From positions 310,001-374,000 of the forward strand of contig KE546978.1 in NCBI GenBank assembly GCA_000442125.1: a stretch of DNA of 64,000 nt, in the 5' to 3' direction. This stretch comes from Opeltia flavorubescens. Taxonomy: Eukaryota > Ascomycota > Lecanoromycetes > Teloschistales > Teloschistaceae. A program made the position numbers and the translations under genes. This document shows, in pieces, positions 46,347-56,039 of the stretch; within the stretch, counting starts at the first letter, position 1, and the number at the start of each line of letters is the position of its first letter. The notes beneath the pieces are model-generated. The model worked only from the letters and a program-made list of their open reading frames with translations, ran no database searches and was not told the origin of the DNA.

Positions 46347-46613
46347 GTTCGTGAAGGGGTGAACAGTGGAAGGTAATTAAATTCGGAATGAGTTAGATGC
46401 GATGACTTAGGATGTAGTACATACTCAGACGAAAGAAATAGTATAATCGAAAACGCCCAGGGTATAACCTTCATGTCCAATACCATATCCATGTTCAATA
46501 GCAACGCCAGTGCTATGCATTCAATATCCAATCCCGATGCCAAATCTATGCTGCAACTCCATGCCCGTAGTCTCGATCTTGATATGAAGCCTAGACTTCG
46601 CACCCTGGCTCTC

Positions 46614-47042
46614 TTACATTGCACAGAACCCGACCCCAACAAGAACCGCGAACAGAGTGGCCGACTTCCACTTGAGCCCTGCCTCTGCCAATGGAGCCGC
46701 TATTGTTTTCCCCGCGGCTGACGATGGAAGAGCCTCTTCCATCAGCCGGTTGTTCAAGCACCAAGATTTCTCAAGCTCGAAGCCTGGGACAGTAGCAAAT
46801 GCTGATACACATTGTGTGAAGCTTTCGTTGCTCCTCGAGGTACTGCAGTAGTGTATACACGGCTGTGCTGGATCGCTGTATATTGCTGAGCCCCTATCAC
46901 AGCAACCGGTGTCGAGGAGGATCGTAATGTTCGCACTGGTGTCTTGACTCAGGACACCACAAGCAGGGGATGTGAGGCCGGGAAAGGTGTAATTTGGAGC
47001 GTGGACGTTGGCGCAGTTGCCGGTCGCATTAATCATGGACAT
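46614..47042 (-). CDS. Small cysteine-rich protein with hydrophobic C-terminus
   Basis: This gene encodes 142 residues on one exon. Cysteines occur in the spacing GNCAN, SPACGV, DTGCCDRG, QPCIHYCST and TQCVSAF, then KSWCLNN. The pattern with a CC pair and a YC pair resembles a family of short ascomycete proteins known only as hypothetical. An Ala/Ser stretch leads into a final hydrophobic tail (KSATLFAVLVGVGFCAM), which could be a GPI-attachment signal or membrane anchor. There is no N-terminal signal peptide in this model, so either a 5' exon was missed or the protein is tail-anchored. Function is not known. Confidence 0.65.
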   Translation of the reverse strand: MSMINATGNCANVHAPNYTFPGLTSPACGVLSQDTSANITILLDTGCCDRGSAIYSDPAQPCIHYCSTSRSNESFTQCVSAFATVPGFELEKSWCLNNRLMEEALPSSAAGKTIAAPLAEAGLKWKSATLFAVLVGVGFCAM

Positions 47043-48481
47043 AGCCGTTCAAAAGTAAATCGAAGCAAAGGTTAGGACAGGCAGGGGATGAGACTCATGT
47101 GCTTCTGGGAACCGATACTTCGAAACTCTGGCTAAGCTTTTGTGTGTCTTCGAGTGTATGCACGGCTGTAGTGGTTTTCTAGGTGCACCAGTATTTGTGG
47201 ATGTAAGATGTTTTCTGCTGGAATGCATGAAATTTGCAGAAAGCAAAGTTTGCCTCGTATCAAAAAATGTGGCACGCATTTCCTGTCAGTCTAGATTATC
47301 AATGTACGACGGTACGAGACGGATTTGAAACACGTATGAAGTATTTCGAGGCCATGGGCCAAGTCGGGAACCGTTTCCCTCGGTACGAGGATTCCATCGT
47401 TGCGGATGTTTCAACACTCAGAACCGGTGAACTGTCAGAGGCTGGAGCAGAGCACCCGAGACGTAGAATTGACCAATTCTTGGCCATGAAACACAGAAGT
47501 ACAACATCGCGACCGGCAGATGCTATACCTCGCCACTAGCGCATGAGGCGCTTGGAGAAGGAAGCGCTCCACCCGAAGATAGCAAGCTGAGGATGGTGAA
47601 GACGGGATCCTTTTGTGCTAAGTTTGATCATTTTATTCGAATGATTCTATGTTTTCTTCTTGTGGCTGTTCCCTTGTGAACGGCAATGCACCAACAATTG
47701 AACATACATCCAATTCAATATTTGATTCTTCATTTTTGAAATGACGTGGTCTGAAGTACTGAAAGTGAGACCGTCACGTTTGTTCTGGCCTGTCCCTTAC
47801 CTTTGAAGATTTGTGACTGTAATGGAGTTGATGATTTTGAGAACCATAAGCTGCATGAAGGATATCCTCCATTGGGACAAATTCATGGTCACCAATCACC
47901 AATGTCTGGCCGTCTAGGAAGTGCCAGAGAAGACTTGATGGTCCGTTAAGAGCTGGTGAGACATTGACTGTACCTATGGATTAGATATTTATTCCTAGCT
48001 TACGTTTGATTAATGTTGGTCATAAAGTGTTCGTGACCTCAAGATCGAGTTCAATTGTGGAGTATGGTTCTTCTACCGATGGTCGGTGACAAAAGTCCTG
48101 CCCCATAGGGGCTCGAGGGATAATTTCTGCTTGGCCAGCTTCACAGGCTTGTATTTCCACCCAATCCTTGTGAAATTTCCTATAGATAATTGGGGTTTGA
48201 AGAACAGTTAAATGCGCTTCGAACTAATGTCTTTATAAATCTTTTGAACGTTGATATGGGACACGGCGTTTTTTCAAAGAGAGCTTGTTTCTGGATTTGC
48301 CAAGCCCCCTATGGAGCAGGACTTTTGTCGTACGGACCAATCCTCAGCACCCGAAAGCTTGGCGATCATCTATGCCTGAAGAGGACTAGCTCATAGTCCA
48401 CAGACTAGCGGTAGAAATATTTCGTTCGCAGCACGTAAACGAAAGAAATTATCCGATTATTTGAGTATCTGGTCTCCAATC
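47043..48481. other. Intergenic stretch, possibly a small gene
   Basis: About 1.4 kb. A plus-strand frame at 47234-47539 (101 codons) has a protein-like second half (FPRYEDSIVADVSTLRTGEL) but no recognised family, so it is not called. Nothing else is supportable. Confidence 0.35.
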
Positions 48482-49994
48482 ATGGCGATCACTCAAATAT
48501 CATTACCTCTACCTGTGCTACCAGAAGGCTGGTCTGCACCAAATGATTTCAAAGCTATTGGCACGCTCTCAACGCCCAATCAGCGGAACCTAGAACCAGT
48601 CGGACCGCATTTCCTAGCCCATGCACGGAGAGTACGTCTTCCGAGATTTTCAGTCTTGAGCTATTCATGAAGTCCGGACTGCGGTTATGATAGGAACCAA
48701 GCTGACTCTGGTAATTAGAAACGGCACAAGAGGACATTCTCCGAGGATGAGCGCATCCAAGCGCAAGAGCATGTTAAGAAAGTTGAGGATGACGATGGGG
48801 ACAACATCAGCGAGCCAGAGGATCCATTAATGCTTGGCCGAGATGCTAAAGATTGGAAGGTATTTCAAATCCTTTGTTATATCCTGTTTACCGACTATTC
48901 ATCACCTAATTCCGTGTATTCATCTAAAACCTCTCCAGGGACAAGACCACTATGCCGTTCTCGGCCTGTCAAAACATCGATATCGTGCAACCGATTCTCA
49001 GATCAAGCGTGCCCACCGTAAGAAGGTCCTCCGTCATCACCCCGACAAACGCGCTGCCACCGGCTCTTCCGAAGACGACTCATTTTTCAAATGCATTCAA
49101 AAGGCCTTCGAAATCCTTACAGATCCAGCCAAAAAGCGCCAGTTTGATTCCGTCGACGAAAATGCCAACGTGGATGCCCCATCCAAGAAAGCTGCCTCGA
49201 AATCGCCTTCGGCTTTCTATAAGCTTTGGGGGCCAGTCTTCGAAAGCGAAGCGCGTTTTAGTAAGATACAGCCTGTACCCATGCTGGGTAACGACAAGAG
49301 CACAAAAGAGGAAGTGGATGAGTTCTACAACTTCTGGTTCAACTTCCAAAGCTGGCGTAGCTTCGAATACCAGGACGAGGATGTTCCAGATGACAATGAG
49401 AATAGAGATCAGAAGCGACACGTGGAACGGAAAAATAACAATGCGAGGAAGAAAAAGAAGACGGAGGATACCGCACGACTGCGGCACTTAGTCGATGATT
49501 GTCTTGCGGGGGACGAACGGATCAAGAAGTTTAAAAAGGAAGCAAGGGCCGGAAAAGATAAGAAGAGGCTTGACCGAGAGGCGGAGGAGAAAAGAATAGC
49601 GGACGAAGCGAGGAAAGCGAAGGAAGAGCAGGAGCGGCTGCTGAAAGAGAAGGAAGAAGCGGAAAAGGCCGAGAAAGCGGAGGGTAAAAAGGCAAAAGAG
49701 GCGGCAAAGAATGCAGCAAAGAAGAATAAGAGGGTGCTGAAGGGAAGTGTCAAAGATGCAAATTATCTACTGTCACCGGGTGAAACGGCTCCCGCTCGAA
49801 GAATTGACGACATATTAGGAGAGGTGGAGGCTGTCACGGCGAAGATCGACAACGAGGAATTGGCTTCCCTCGCAGGAAAATTAGGAGGGCTTAAATTGGC
49901 GGATGAGGTTGGGGCGGTATGGAAGCAAGAGGTGAAGAGGCTGGAGGGCGAGGGCAAGCTGAAGACAGGAGAGATGAAGATTCTGGGATCATGA
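48482..49994 (+). CDS. ZUO1: Zuotin, ribosome-associated J-protein
   Basis: Three exons (48482-48631, 48719-48859, 48939-49994) are joined over introns of 87 and 79 bases, giving about 448 residues (yeast 433). Zuotin pairs with Ssz1 to form the ribosome-associated complex, which stimulates the Ssb Hsp70 at the tunnel exit. The N-terminal part (ISLPLPVLPEGWSAP) leads to a J domain starting GQDHYAVLGLSKHRYRATD, with the HPD motif in LRHHPDKRAA. The zuotin homology region follows, with ALFKLWGPVFE-like text and FYNFWFNFQSWRSFEYQDED. A long Lys/Glu/Ala-rich charged helix (about 49450-49740) matches the ribosome-binding middle domain. The C-terminal four-helix part is short. The first exons were joined through AGA|AAA and AAG|GGA junctions. 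Confidence 0.95.
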
Positions 49995-50268
49995 CATGAT
50001 GGAGCATCAGGAAGACTGGGGAGTTGTTGGACGGTTGGCGACGAATATAGACTCTAGATTAGTTGTAGACTTTTGATCTTCCAGTGTCATTAGTATCAGT
50101 TAGCACCAAACCTCGAAGACTATACATTGAACCATTCGATGATGCCCTAGATCAAAGAGAATATAGACTTCTTGCGTCAATGCATTGGAAAGTGCTGTTA
50201 ATGGCCATATCAAATTTCCCATCCCACAAACATAGCGGCTGATATACTCCCAGAACGCCAACCCATCC

Positions 50269-50892
50269 TTACCGTATATCCGCACCACCACAACAGCCAC
50301 CGCTGACCCCTTGTTCTAATGTCGCCTGTCCCCTTGCAAGCTTCACCGTCTCATTACTACCCCGTTCGATATCCTCATGGATACGTAGTTCTAGTACCAC
50401 CACACAAATCAGTCCTCGGCTCCGCACCAATCAAGGTCCTCCATCACCATCCTACTCCACATGGCCCCAGCCACCGCTCTTATGTCTTCCGTTCTCTGTC
50501 CCACGCTACAAACATCCCGATAAAAACACCAGGGGGAAGGAAAAAAGACAGAAACACTCACGAAACTTTCCTCCTTCTTTCCCATCAACTTCCCTACCCT
50601 GCACAACATTGGTCCTCAGCACACTGGCCACCTCTTTCGCGTGTTGTATAGCAGCACTAGCTTCTGGACTTTGTTGGGGGAGGGAGCGGGAGGAGTCGAA
50701 GTTTGAGCGCGCGGTCCCAAGAGCGGAGGTAAGAAGGCGGGTATCCCCTATTTCGGTTGGATCAGCTCAAGGTGGGATCGGTATAGGAAGAGGGAAGGGC
50801 ATGGAGTAAGTAAGAGGAAGGGCGGGGAGAATATTACCTTGGAAAGCGATTTGGATAGAGCGGAGGAGGTTCCTGTAGGCGGAGAGGGCCAT
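50269..50892 (-). CDS. MZM1: MZM1-like LYR protein, complex III assembly factor
   Basis: Three short exons (50892-50838, 50747-50562, 50390-50269) are joined over introns of 90 and 171 bases, giving about 120 residues. No single frame shows the gene. Mzm1 (LYRM7) chaperones the Rieske iron-sulfur protein in the mitochondrial matrix before its insertion into complex III. The first exon gives MALSAYRNLLRSIQIAFQ, the LYR-type motif. The second gives the DTRLLTSALGTARSNFDSS helix and the IQHAKEVASVLRTNVVQG block. The third gives QLRIHEDIERGSNETVKLA, the conserved family end. The second intron is the longest and its acceptor (TACTAG at 50391) was chosen because it restores the LRIHExxERG block. 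The gene is divergent from DID2. Confidence 0.85.
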
Positions 50893-51270
50893 TAAACTTA
50901 AGCAAAGCGATCAGGTTAAGGAAGAAGCATTATAGGATGAGTCACGACGGTTATGAATGATTTCCACCCCCAGTGAGGACGGCGAGTGCCTTGCGGAGAC
51001 AAGCCAGGAGAAATAATTCCATGTCAAGTTCCATAGGGCTGGATGTACGCTAGTGAATCTAGATGCCGCGGCCAGGCAACGTCATTCCTGTTCCTGAGTC
51101 TCCAACATTTCTCAAGCACAAAGCGGTTCGATCTCTATCACAGCAATTATTCGTTTGAACCCTTGGACACTTCTCTTCAAGACCCATCGCCGCAGTCAAC
51201 CCAAGCCCAAGTCGAAGTCCAAGCTCTTCCTTCCCCCTCACCTTCTCCCCACCAACCTCACCATTCTACC
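50893..51270. promoter_or_regulatory. Shared divergent promoter, MZM1 / DID2
   Basis: The 378 bases lie between start codons that face away from each other. No clear core promoter element is visible. Confidence 0.5.
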
Positions 51271-52032
51271 ATGTCCGGCCTCGAGAAATCCCTTTTCAAC
51301 CTCAAGGTACCTATCTCTCCACAAACTCCTCCTCACCAACGCTAAACCATCTCCGTACAGTTCACAGCCAAGCAACTAAACCGGCAAGCCGCCAAAGCCG
51401 GCCGCGACGAAGCCACGGAGAAGAACAAGCTCAAGAAAGCCATCCAGCAAAACCACCCGGACATAGCGAAAATCTACGCCCAGAACGCCATCCGGAAACA
51501 GAATGAACGATTAAATCTACTAAGGCTGGGGAGCAGGATCGATGCGGTGGCCAGCAGGGTGCAGACGGCGGTGACGATGAGACAGGTTACGGGGAGTATG
51601 ATGGGGGTTGTCAAGGGGATGGATGGGGCTATGAAGGCGATGGATTTGGAGAAGGTGTGTTTCCTCCTTCTACTTCTTTGATTATGTTGATTACTCCGGG
51701 GAGAGCTTGTGCAAGAGATCGGATCAAAGATCGAAATAAAATGCTAACACAGGATGCAGATATCAGCCGTTATGGACAAATTCGAGACCCAATTCGAGGA
51801 CCTAGACGTCGCAACCGGATACTATGAGAACGCCACTTCCTCCGCCACAGCTGTCGGAACACCGCAGGAAGATGTCGACAGGTTGATTGGACAGGTAGCA
51901 GATGAGGCAGGCGTGGAGTTGCAGGCCGAGATGAAGACGCCCGAAGCGGGGGTCAAGTCGAAAATTGGAGCGAATGTCGAGGAGGAGAGAGAGGAGGAAT
52001 TAGGAGAGAGGTTGAGAGCGTTGAGGAATTAA
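51271..52032 (+). CDS. DID2: DID2/CHMP1, ESCRT-III-associated protein
   Basis: Three exons (51271-51306, 51361-51654, 51760-52032) are joined over introns of 54 and 105 bases, giving 200 residues. Did2 (Vps46/CHMP1) joins ESCRT-III filaments on endosomes and recruits the Vps4 ATPase. The start [12 protein letters not shown] joins [17 protein letters not shown], giving the basic first helix. The core includes [19 protein letters not shown] and a Met-rich stretch ending AMDLEK, joined to [20 protein letters not shown]. The acceptor was set at 51759, six bases after an alternative AG at 51753, because [12 protein letters not shown] is the conserved text. The acidic C-terminus ends [13 protein letters not shown], a MIM1 motif for the Vps4 MIT domain. 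Confidence 0.95.
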
Positions 52033-52414
52033 TGAACCTGCTATGGAATCATGATTGTGAAGGTTGGGTTGGAAAGGTGCTGGGAGTTGGTGGACAGGTG
52101 TTCCCCTGAGCGAGGGAGGCGTGAGCTTTCGGAGCCGAATAGGGCATAAAATGGATGATAGCTCGGCAGGGTATTTGACTTACGATCAAGGGATGTTTTT
52201 GCGTACAGAGGCATGGTTCCTCAATTCGCCTACTTCTAGGCATCCCTTGCGTGAAACTTTTATTGAAAATCACTTTAATCAAATGTAGTCTCCCAATCAC
52301 CCGGCTGCTTCAAAAGCGGAGAATCCAGAGAGATGTTTCCCCTACTCCATACAACCATTTACCCGTGTCAGTAATCCGCCGTGCAGCGAAGATAAAGATA
52401 GAGCCCCCACCAAC
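52033..52414. other. Convergent 3' intergenic region
   Basis: About 380 bases between the ends of two convergent genes; nothing recognised. Confidence 0.45.
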
Positions 52415-53531
52415 TCATATGTAGCCATGCTCTCTAAGCCAGTCGTCAGGCGTATAGCGGATCCACAACCACCAATGAAGCCTCGATACCGCCATCCCAA
52501 TAACTCTACAAGCAGGCAAAACACCCATCACAGCCATCCACCAGTACCCAAGCTTCCAGGAAACCCGATCCGCAGTCTCAGATCTAGAGCCCGCAATCCT
52601 ACCTGCCAGAATTATGCCCAAGAGCATCGGAGCCACATAACCCAATGAACCCACACCCAAGAACCTCGGCCAGAGAAATGAGCACGCGATGATCAAATCC
52701 GCCATGATCCACCGCTTCAAGTCCTGCCTATAGATAGACATCAGCGACATTCATTTCCCTAACACAACTTTCACATCCATACCCATCCCGCATCTTCTCC
52801 CCCATCGTGAGCTGAACAGCAACAAGAACAGCAATCCACATCCATCCCGTCAACCCCGTGCCAGCAGCAGCCCTATCAATGGCAATAGCCGTAGCCCCAT
52901 AATACAAGCTCGACAATCCAGCCACGTTCAGGGAATTACGGATCCAAGACCCCTGGTCCGCACCGCCGAGGTCGTTATACATCCATGTACTTACTGCCAG
53001 AACTAGGAACTCTCCTATGGTGCCAAGTCGCGAGGAAAGTGCGAATGAAACTGCAATCACCCAGAGTAGAAGCCGCCGACTTTCGTCAGCGGTGCAGCGT
53101 TTCGAAGGGACTGGGCGCCAGGGTTTGTCGATAGAGTCTGCGAGGACGGAAGCAGGTAGGCGTTGACTGGCAATGGTCCTCATGAGGAGATTTGTCCACG
53201 TCCATACAAATACGAAGGGCATGCGCATCAAGAGCACGAGGAGGGAGACGTAGGGATGAAACCTTGGTTTGATCATGGCTTGGGCTAATCCGCAGCAGAA
53301 AGCAAAGATCGCGGTCGGTGCTACGACGGTCTTGAGTTCGCTTTTGTTGAAGAGCCATAGGGTGTGAAAGTGGTAGGTCCATGATCGAGTCGGTAATTGT
53401 TGGTTCTTTACACGTAAGTGGCTCATATTTCCCTTGCATGATAGAGGGAACATTACGTGGTGTTCTGTTTCATTCTCCATCTCGTGCAGAGAAGTCCACT
53501 TGGTCGTAGGTGTCCAGTAATCGAGAAGCAT
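52415..53531 (-). CDS. UbiA-like membrane protein with altered active-site motifs
   Basis: Two exons (53531-52783, 52727-52415) are joined over a 55-base GTATGG...CTGAT...ATAG intron, giving about 353 residues. Multiple membrane helices are evident. After a loop, TWTNLLMRTIASQRLPASVL and ADSIDKPWRPVPSKR reproduce the fungal UbiA-related pattern N-L-L...Q-R...D-K-P-W-R-P-P-S-R. The LTWMYNDLGGAD-like turn is present as STWMYNDLGGADQG. The family joins prenyl chains to acceptors, using two Asp-rich motifs. Here the first motif has RT where FD is expected (about residues 118-119). The second (QDxxDxxGD) is absent: the text runs EKMRDG to QDLKRW. A second possible intron near 53400 is in frame and cannot be decided. 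A prenyltransferase fold is likely, but activity is doubtful. Confidence 0.75.
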
Positions 53532-53599
53532 GGCTGGTTTGCCGAACGCGAGTCCTAATTATCAACATCAATTTCAAATATATGCCCAGGACCTCGACG

Positions 53600-54117
53600 T
53601 CATCGAAACAGTTCAGCTGGTGAGCCTTGAGGATCTTTGGATTTGTGGGTCCCATGGCGATGGTGTTGCGTAAGCCGCCAGAAATCTTTTGAATCCTCCA
53701 TTGGATCTTCGTGCGCAGCACAGGTTACCAGCGATTCTCCAGTCGAATCGTAAGATGCAGTCTGACCGCTACTCAGCTGATTCTCTTGGCTGCTTCGGGG
53801 GCTCACCGCGCCTCGGCTGTCGTAAATACAATTGCGTAAGATGACGATGAAACTTTCTTCGATTCGCTCCAGCTGTGCTGTACATGCACGACGCAGAAGC
53901 AATTCTTCTCGTGCAGCTCTTCGCATGTATCGGCTTCGGCCATCTTTTTCGATGGAGACCGAACGATCCAAGGTACAGCCTCATCGTTGCCTACTTCGCA
54001 AGCACCAGGCTTTTCCCATCCAGTGTAGTCGATATATTGTCGTCGTAAGCCAGAAAGCGCCTTTCTGGAAACATACAAGCATCCAGCGATGGCTGCCGTT
54101 ACCTGTTGAGAGAGCAA
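53600..54117 (-). CDS. Hypothetical protein, uncertain model
   Basis: A first frame (54117-about 54000) gives AIAGCLYVSRKALSGLRRQY and GWEKPGACEV. A second frame (about 53990-53600) gives DRSVSIEKDGRSRYMRRAAR and an ERIEESFIVILRNCIYDSRG block, then a Ser/Gln-rich acidic end. A GT...AG intron ending near 53985 could join them, but the exact donor is unclear. No family is recognised. A short upstream frame (54255-54437) may be a further exon. Confidence 0.3.
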
Positions 54118-54685
54118 TGTGAATTCAAATAACTGCTCTGCTATCCTATCCAGATAATTTGATGGGCTCGAAGCGTGATCCTCCTCCCTCAGGGGATGAT
54201 TAGGCCGAATGGATGGCAGAAGTTTTGAGGTCCCATCCGTAGAAGTCGAGTTGCCTAATTGTCTGCGGCCATTCCAGCAAACCCGTAGTATACTTCTTCC
54301 GAGGTGAATCCATACAACGATCTCTGGCTCTGTGAATCCGAATAGGTATGGAGAGCCTTCTCGAGGCTATGGGAAGCGTAATGACATCGGACTTTGGAGA
54401 GCTTTTGTCTCAAGGGTGATCCAGTGGCGGAGAACATTGCTGTCAGAGAAATACAGTTTCTTTCAAACCTGACTTCTCTGTAACAAAAGCAGAATTCCTG
54501 ATCTTGCTATTCGTATGAAGTTGCCATCTCCTTCTTGAGGAAGTGTATTCCTGCACAACCAGTCAGCCAATCTGCGGTTGCATGGTGAATTGCACTCACA
54601 AACTATCGAGGTTCGACATCTTCAGCCAAGACGTGAGCATCTCGCTCTGCGTGTCCGATCTTTGCGAAAGCCCCTTTTCATCCCC
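54118..54685. other. Intergenic stretch
   Basis: Besides the possible exon at 54255-54437 nothing is recognised. Confidence 0.4.
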
Positions 54686-55588
54686 TCACCCCAGAAGACT
54701 CTTCGTCGGCACCATCCCCACCTTCCTCCAGAACTCCCTTCCATCCAAAACCCTCCCCAACCTCTCCTTTCCCCGTGGCAGCGCCCTCACCCCCTCCTCC
54801 TCCATCAACTCTACCACCCACCTCCCATACTCCCCATCCCCCTCCCAACCCAGAATCAAATCCCACCAATCCCACCCCCTCAAATCATCCACAAGCCATC
54901 TCCCCCCACCAACACTCTTCCACTTCCCCAAACACCCAATGACCCCCCTCCCGACATCCTCCCCATGAACCAGATGCAAAGCCCCCTTCCCCTTAACATC
55001 ATCCTTCGACTTCGCAACCCTAGAAACCCAATTCCTCGGCTGCCTCTCCCCACCCCAAAGACCCGCGAGATTAAGGACACAAGCCCGCTTCCTAAGGAGG
55101 GAGAGTAATTCCTCCTCCGCCACCGCCCTCTGATTATCCATATCGATAGCGGAATGCCGATCATGCCATCCTTCGCCTTTCCAAATGCCTGTGCTACCCA
55201 ATTGGATCCATTTCCTCTCTTCTTTACCATGGGCATGGACTGAATCGTACATCTCCACAAGCTTTGTGCTCTGTCCTTTGCCTTTTAGAGGGAAGGTGAT
55301 TAGGATTGCAGCGGCGGGAGGGAGGCGCTGGTAGGGTTTTTCATCGGAGGAAGTGGGGTCGAAGCGGAAAGGGATGGTGGTCGGGAGGAGGTCGGAGATG
55401 GGGTGACCGGTTGTGGTCGTGGCGGCGAAGGTGAGGGAGTGTGATTTCAGCAGGGGGATGAGGAAGGTTGATGTCCAGCCGGCACCAAGGATGAGGAGAT
55501 CTACGGAGGAAGAGGAAGAAGTATAGGTTGATGAGCCGGGAGTAGGGTGTAGAGCAGTGTGCTCTGGGTCCACTGATGAGGTGGACAT
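54686..55588 (-). CDS. NAD(P)-binding Rossmann protein, YeeZ-like SDR
   Basis: One exon of 300 residues. After a Ser/Thr-rich start, VDLLILGAGWTSTFLIPLLK forms the first strand and the GxGxxG-like nucleotide loop (GAGWTS). The core continues with ILITFPLKGKG, WIQLGSTGIW and NLAGLWGGERQPRNW. These steps fit the extended short-chain dehydrogenase group that includes bacterial YeeZ-like epimerase homologues. The usual YxxxK catalytic pair is not evident, as in other members of this branch. LHLVHGEDVGRGVIGCLGKW resembles the family's substrate domain entry. The substrate is unknown. The second half is Gly/Trp-rich because the plus strand is strongly C-rich. The gene lies downstream of hacA on the same strand. 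Confidence 0.8.
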   Translation of the reverse strand: MSTSSVDPEHTALHPTPGSSTYTSSSSSVDLLILGAGWTSTFLIPLLKSHSLTFAATTTTGHPISDLLPTTIPFRFDPTSSDEKPYQRLPPAAAILITFPLKGKGQSTKLVEMYDSVHAHGKEERKWIQLGSTGIWKGEGWHDRHSAIDMDNQRAVAEEELLSLLRKRACVLNLAGLWGGERQPRNWVSRVAKSKDDVKGKGALHLVHGEDVGRGVIGCLGKWKSVGGGRWLVDDLRGWDWWDLILGWEGDGEYGRWVVELMEEEGVRALPRGKERLGRVLDGREFWRKVGMVPTKSLLG

Positions 55589-56039
55589 CTCACTAGATTG
55601 ATTGTCGATGAACGAGGTCTAAGACCACATTGTCATTTGTTGGAGAAGGCAGCTACGTCATCTGGACACAGCGGCGTTGGAGGTGGAATCAGGCATCTTG
55701 GGGCACTTATCAAATGTAGTCAGATTACCATGAATGGGACATGCTCTCTGATCGTCTTGTTGAACGCGACTACACAAAAGATGAAAGGTAGTATCAAATG
55801 GATGAATTGATTGGAGTCAAGCTGAAGAGGATCATTAACTCTTGCTTGACTAGCGCTATTGTACACTTTGATTTGCCCCCTTGACCAATGCTTGATTCCT
55901 GATTTTCCGTTTCCGACTCCGTTCCATGTCTTTAGTGATACATTCAATAGCCAACGCCAACACCATCAACCGTGACCAAGGCTTCTCCATTTCAACTCCA
56001 CGACTCCGGGCTTTCCTTTCTTTCAGTGCTACTCCACGC
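55589..56039. other. hacA 3' region
   Basis: About 450 bases. The unspliced hacA frame stays open down to 55856, so part of this stretch codes for the C-terminus of the unspliced form. No independent gene was found. Confidence 0.55.
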
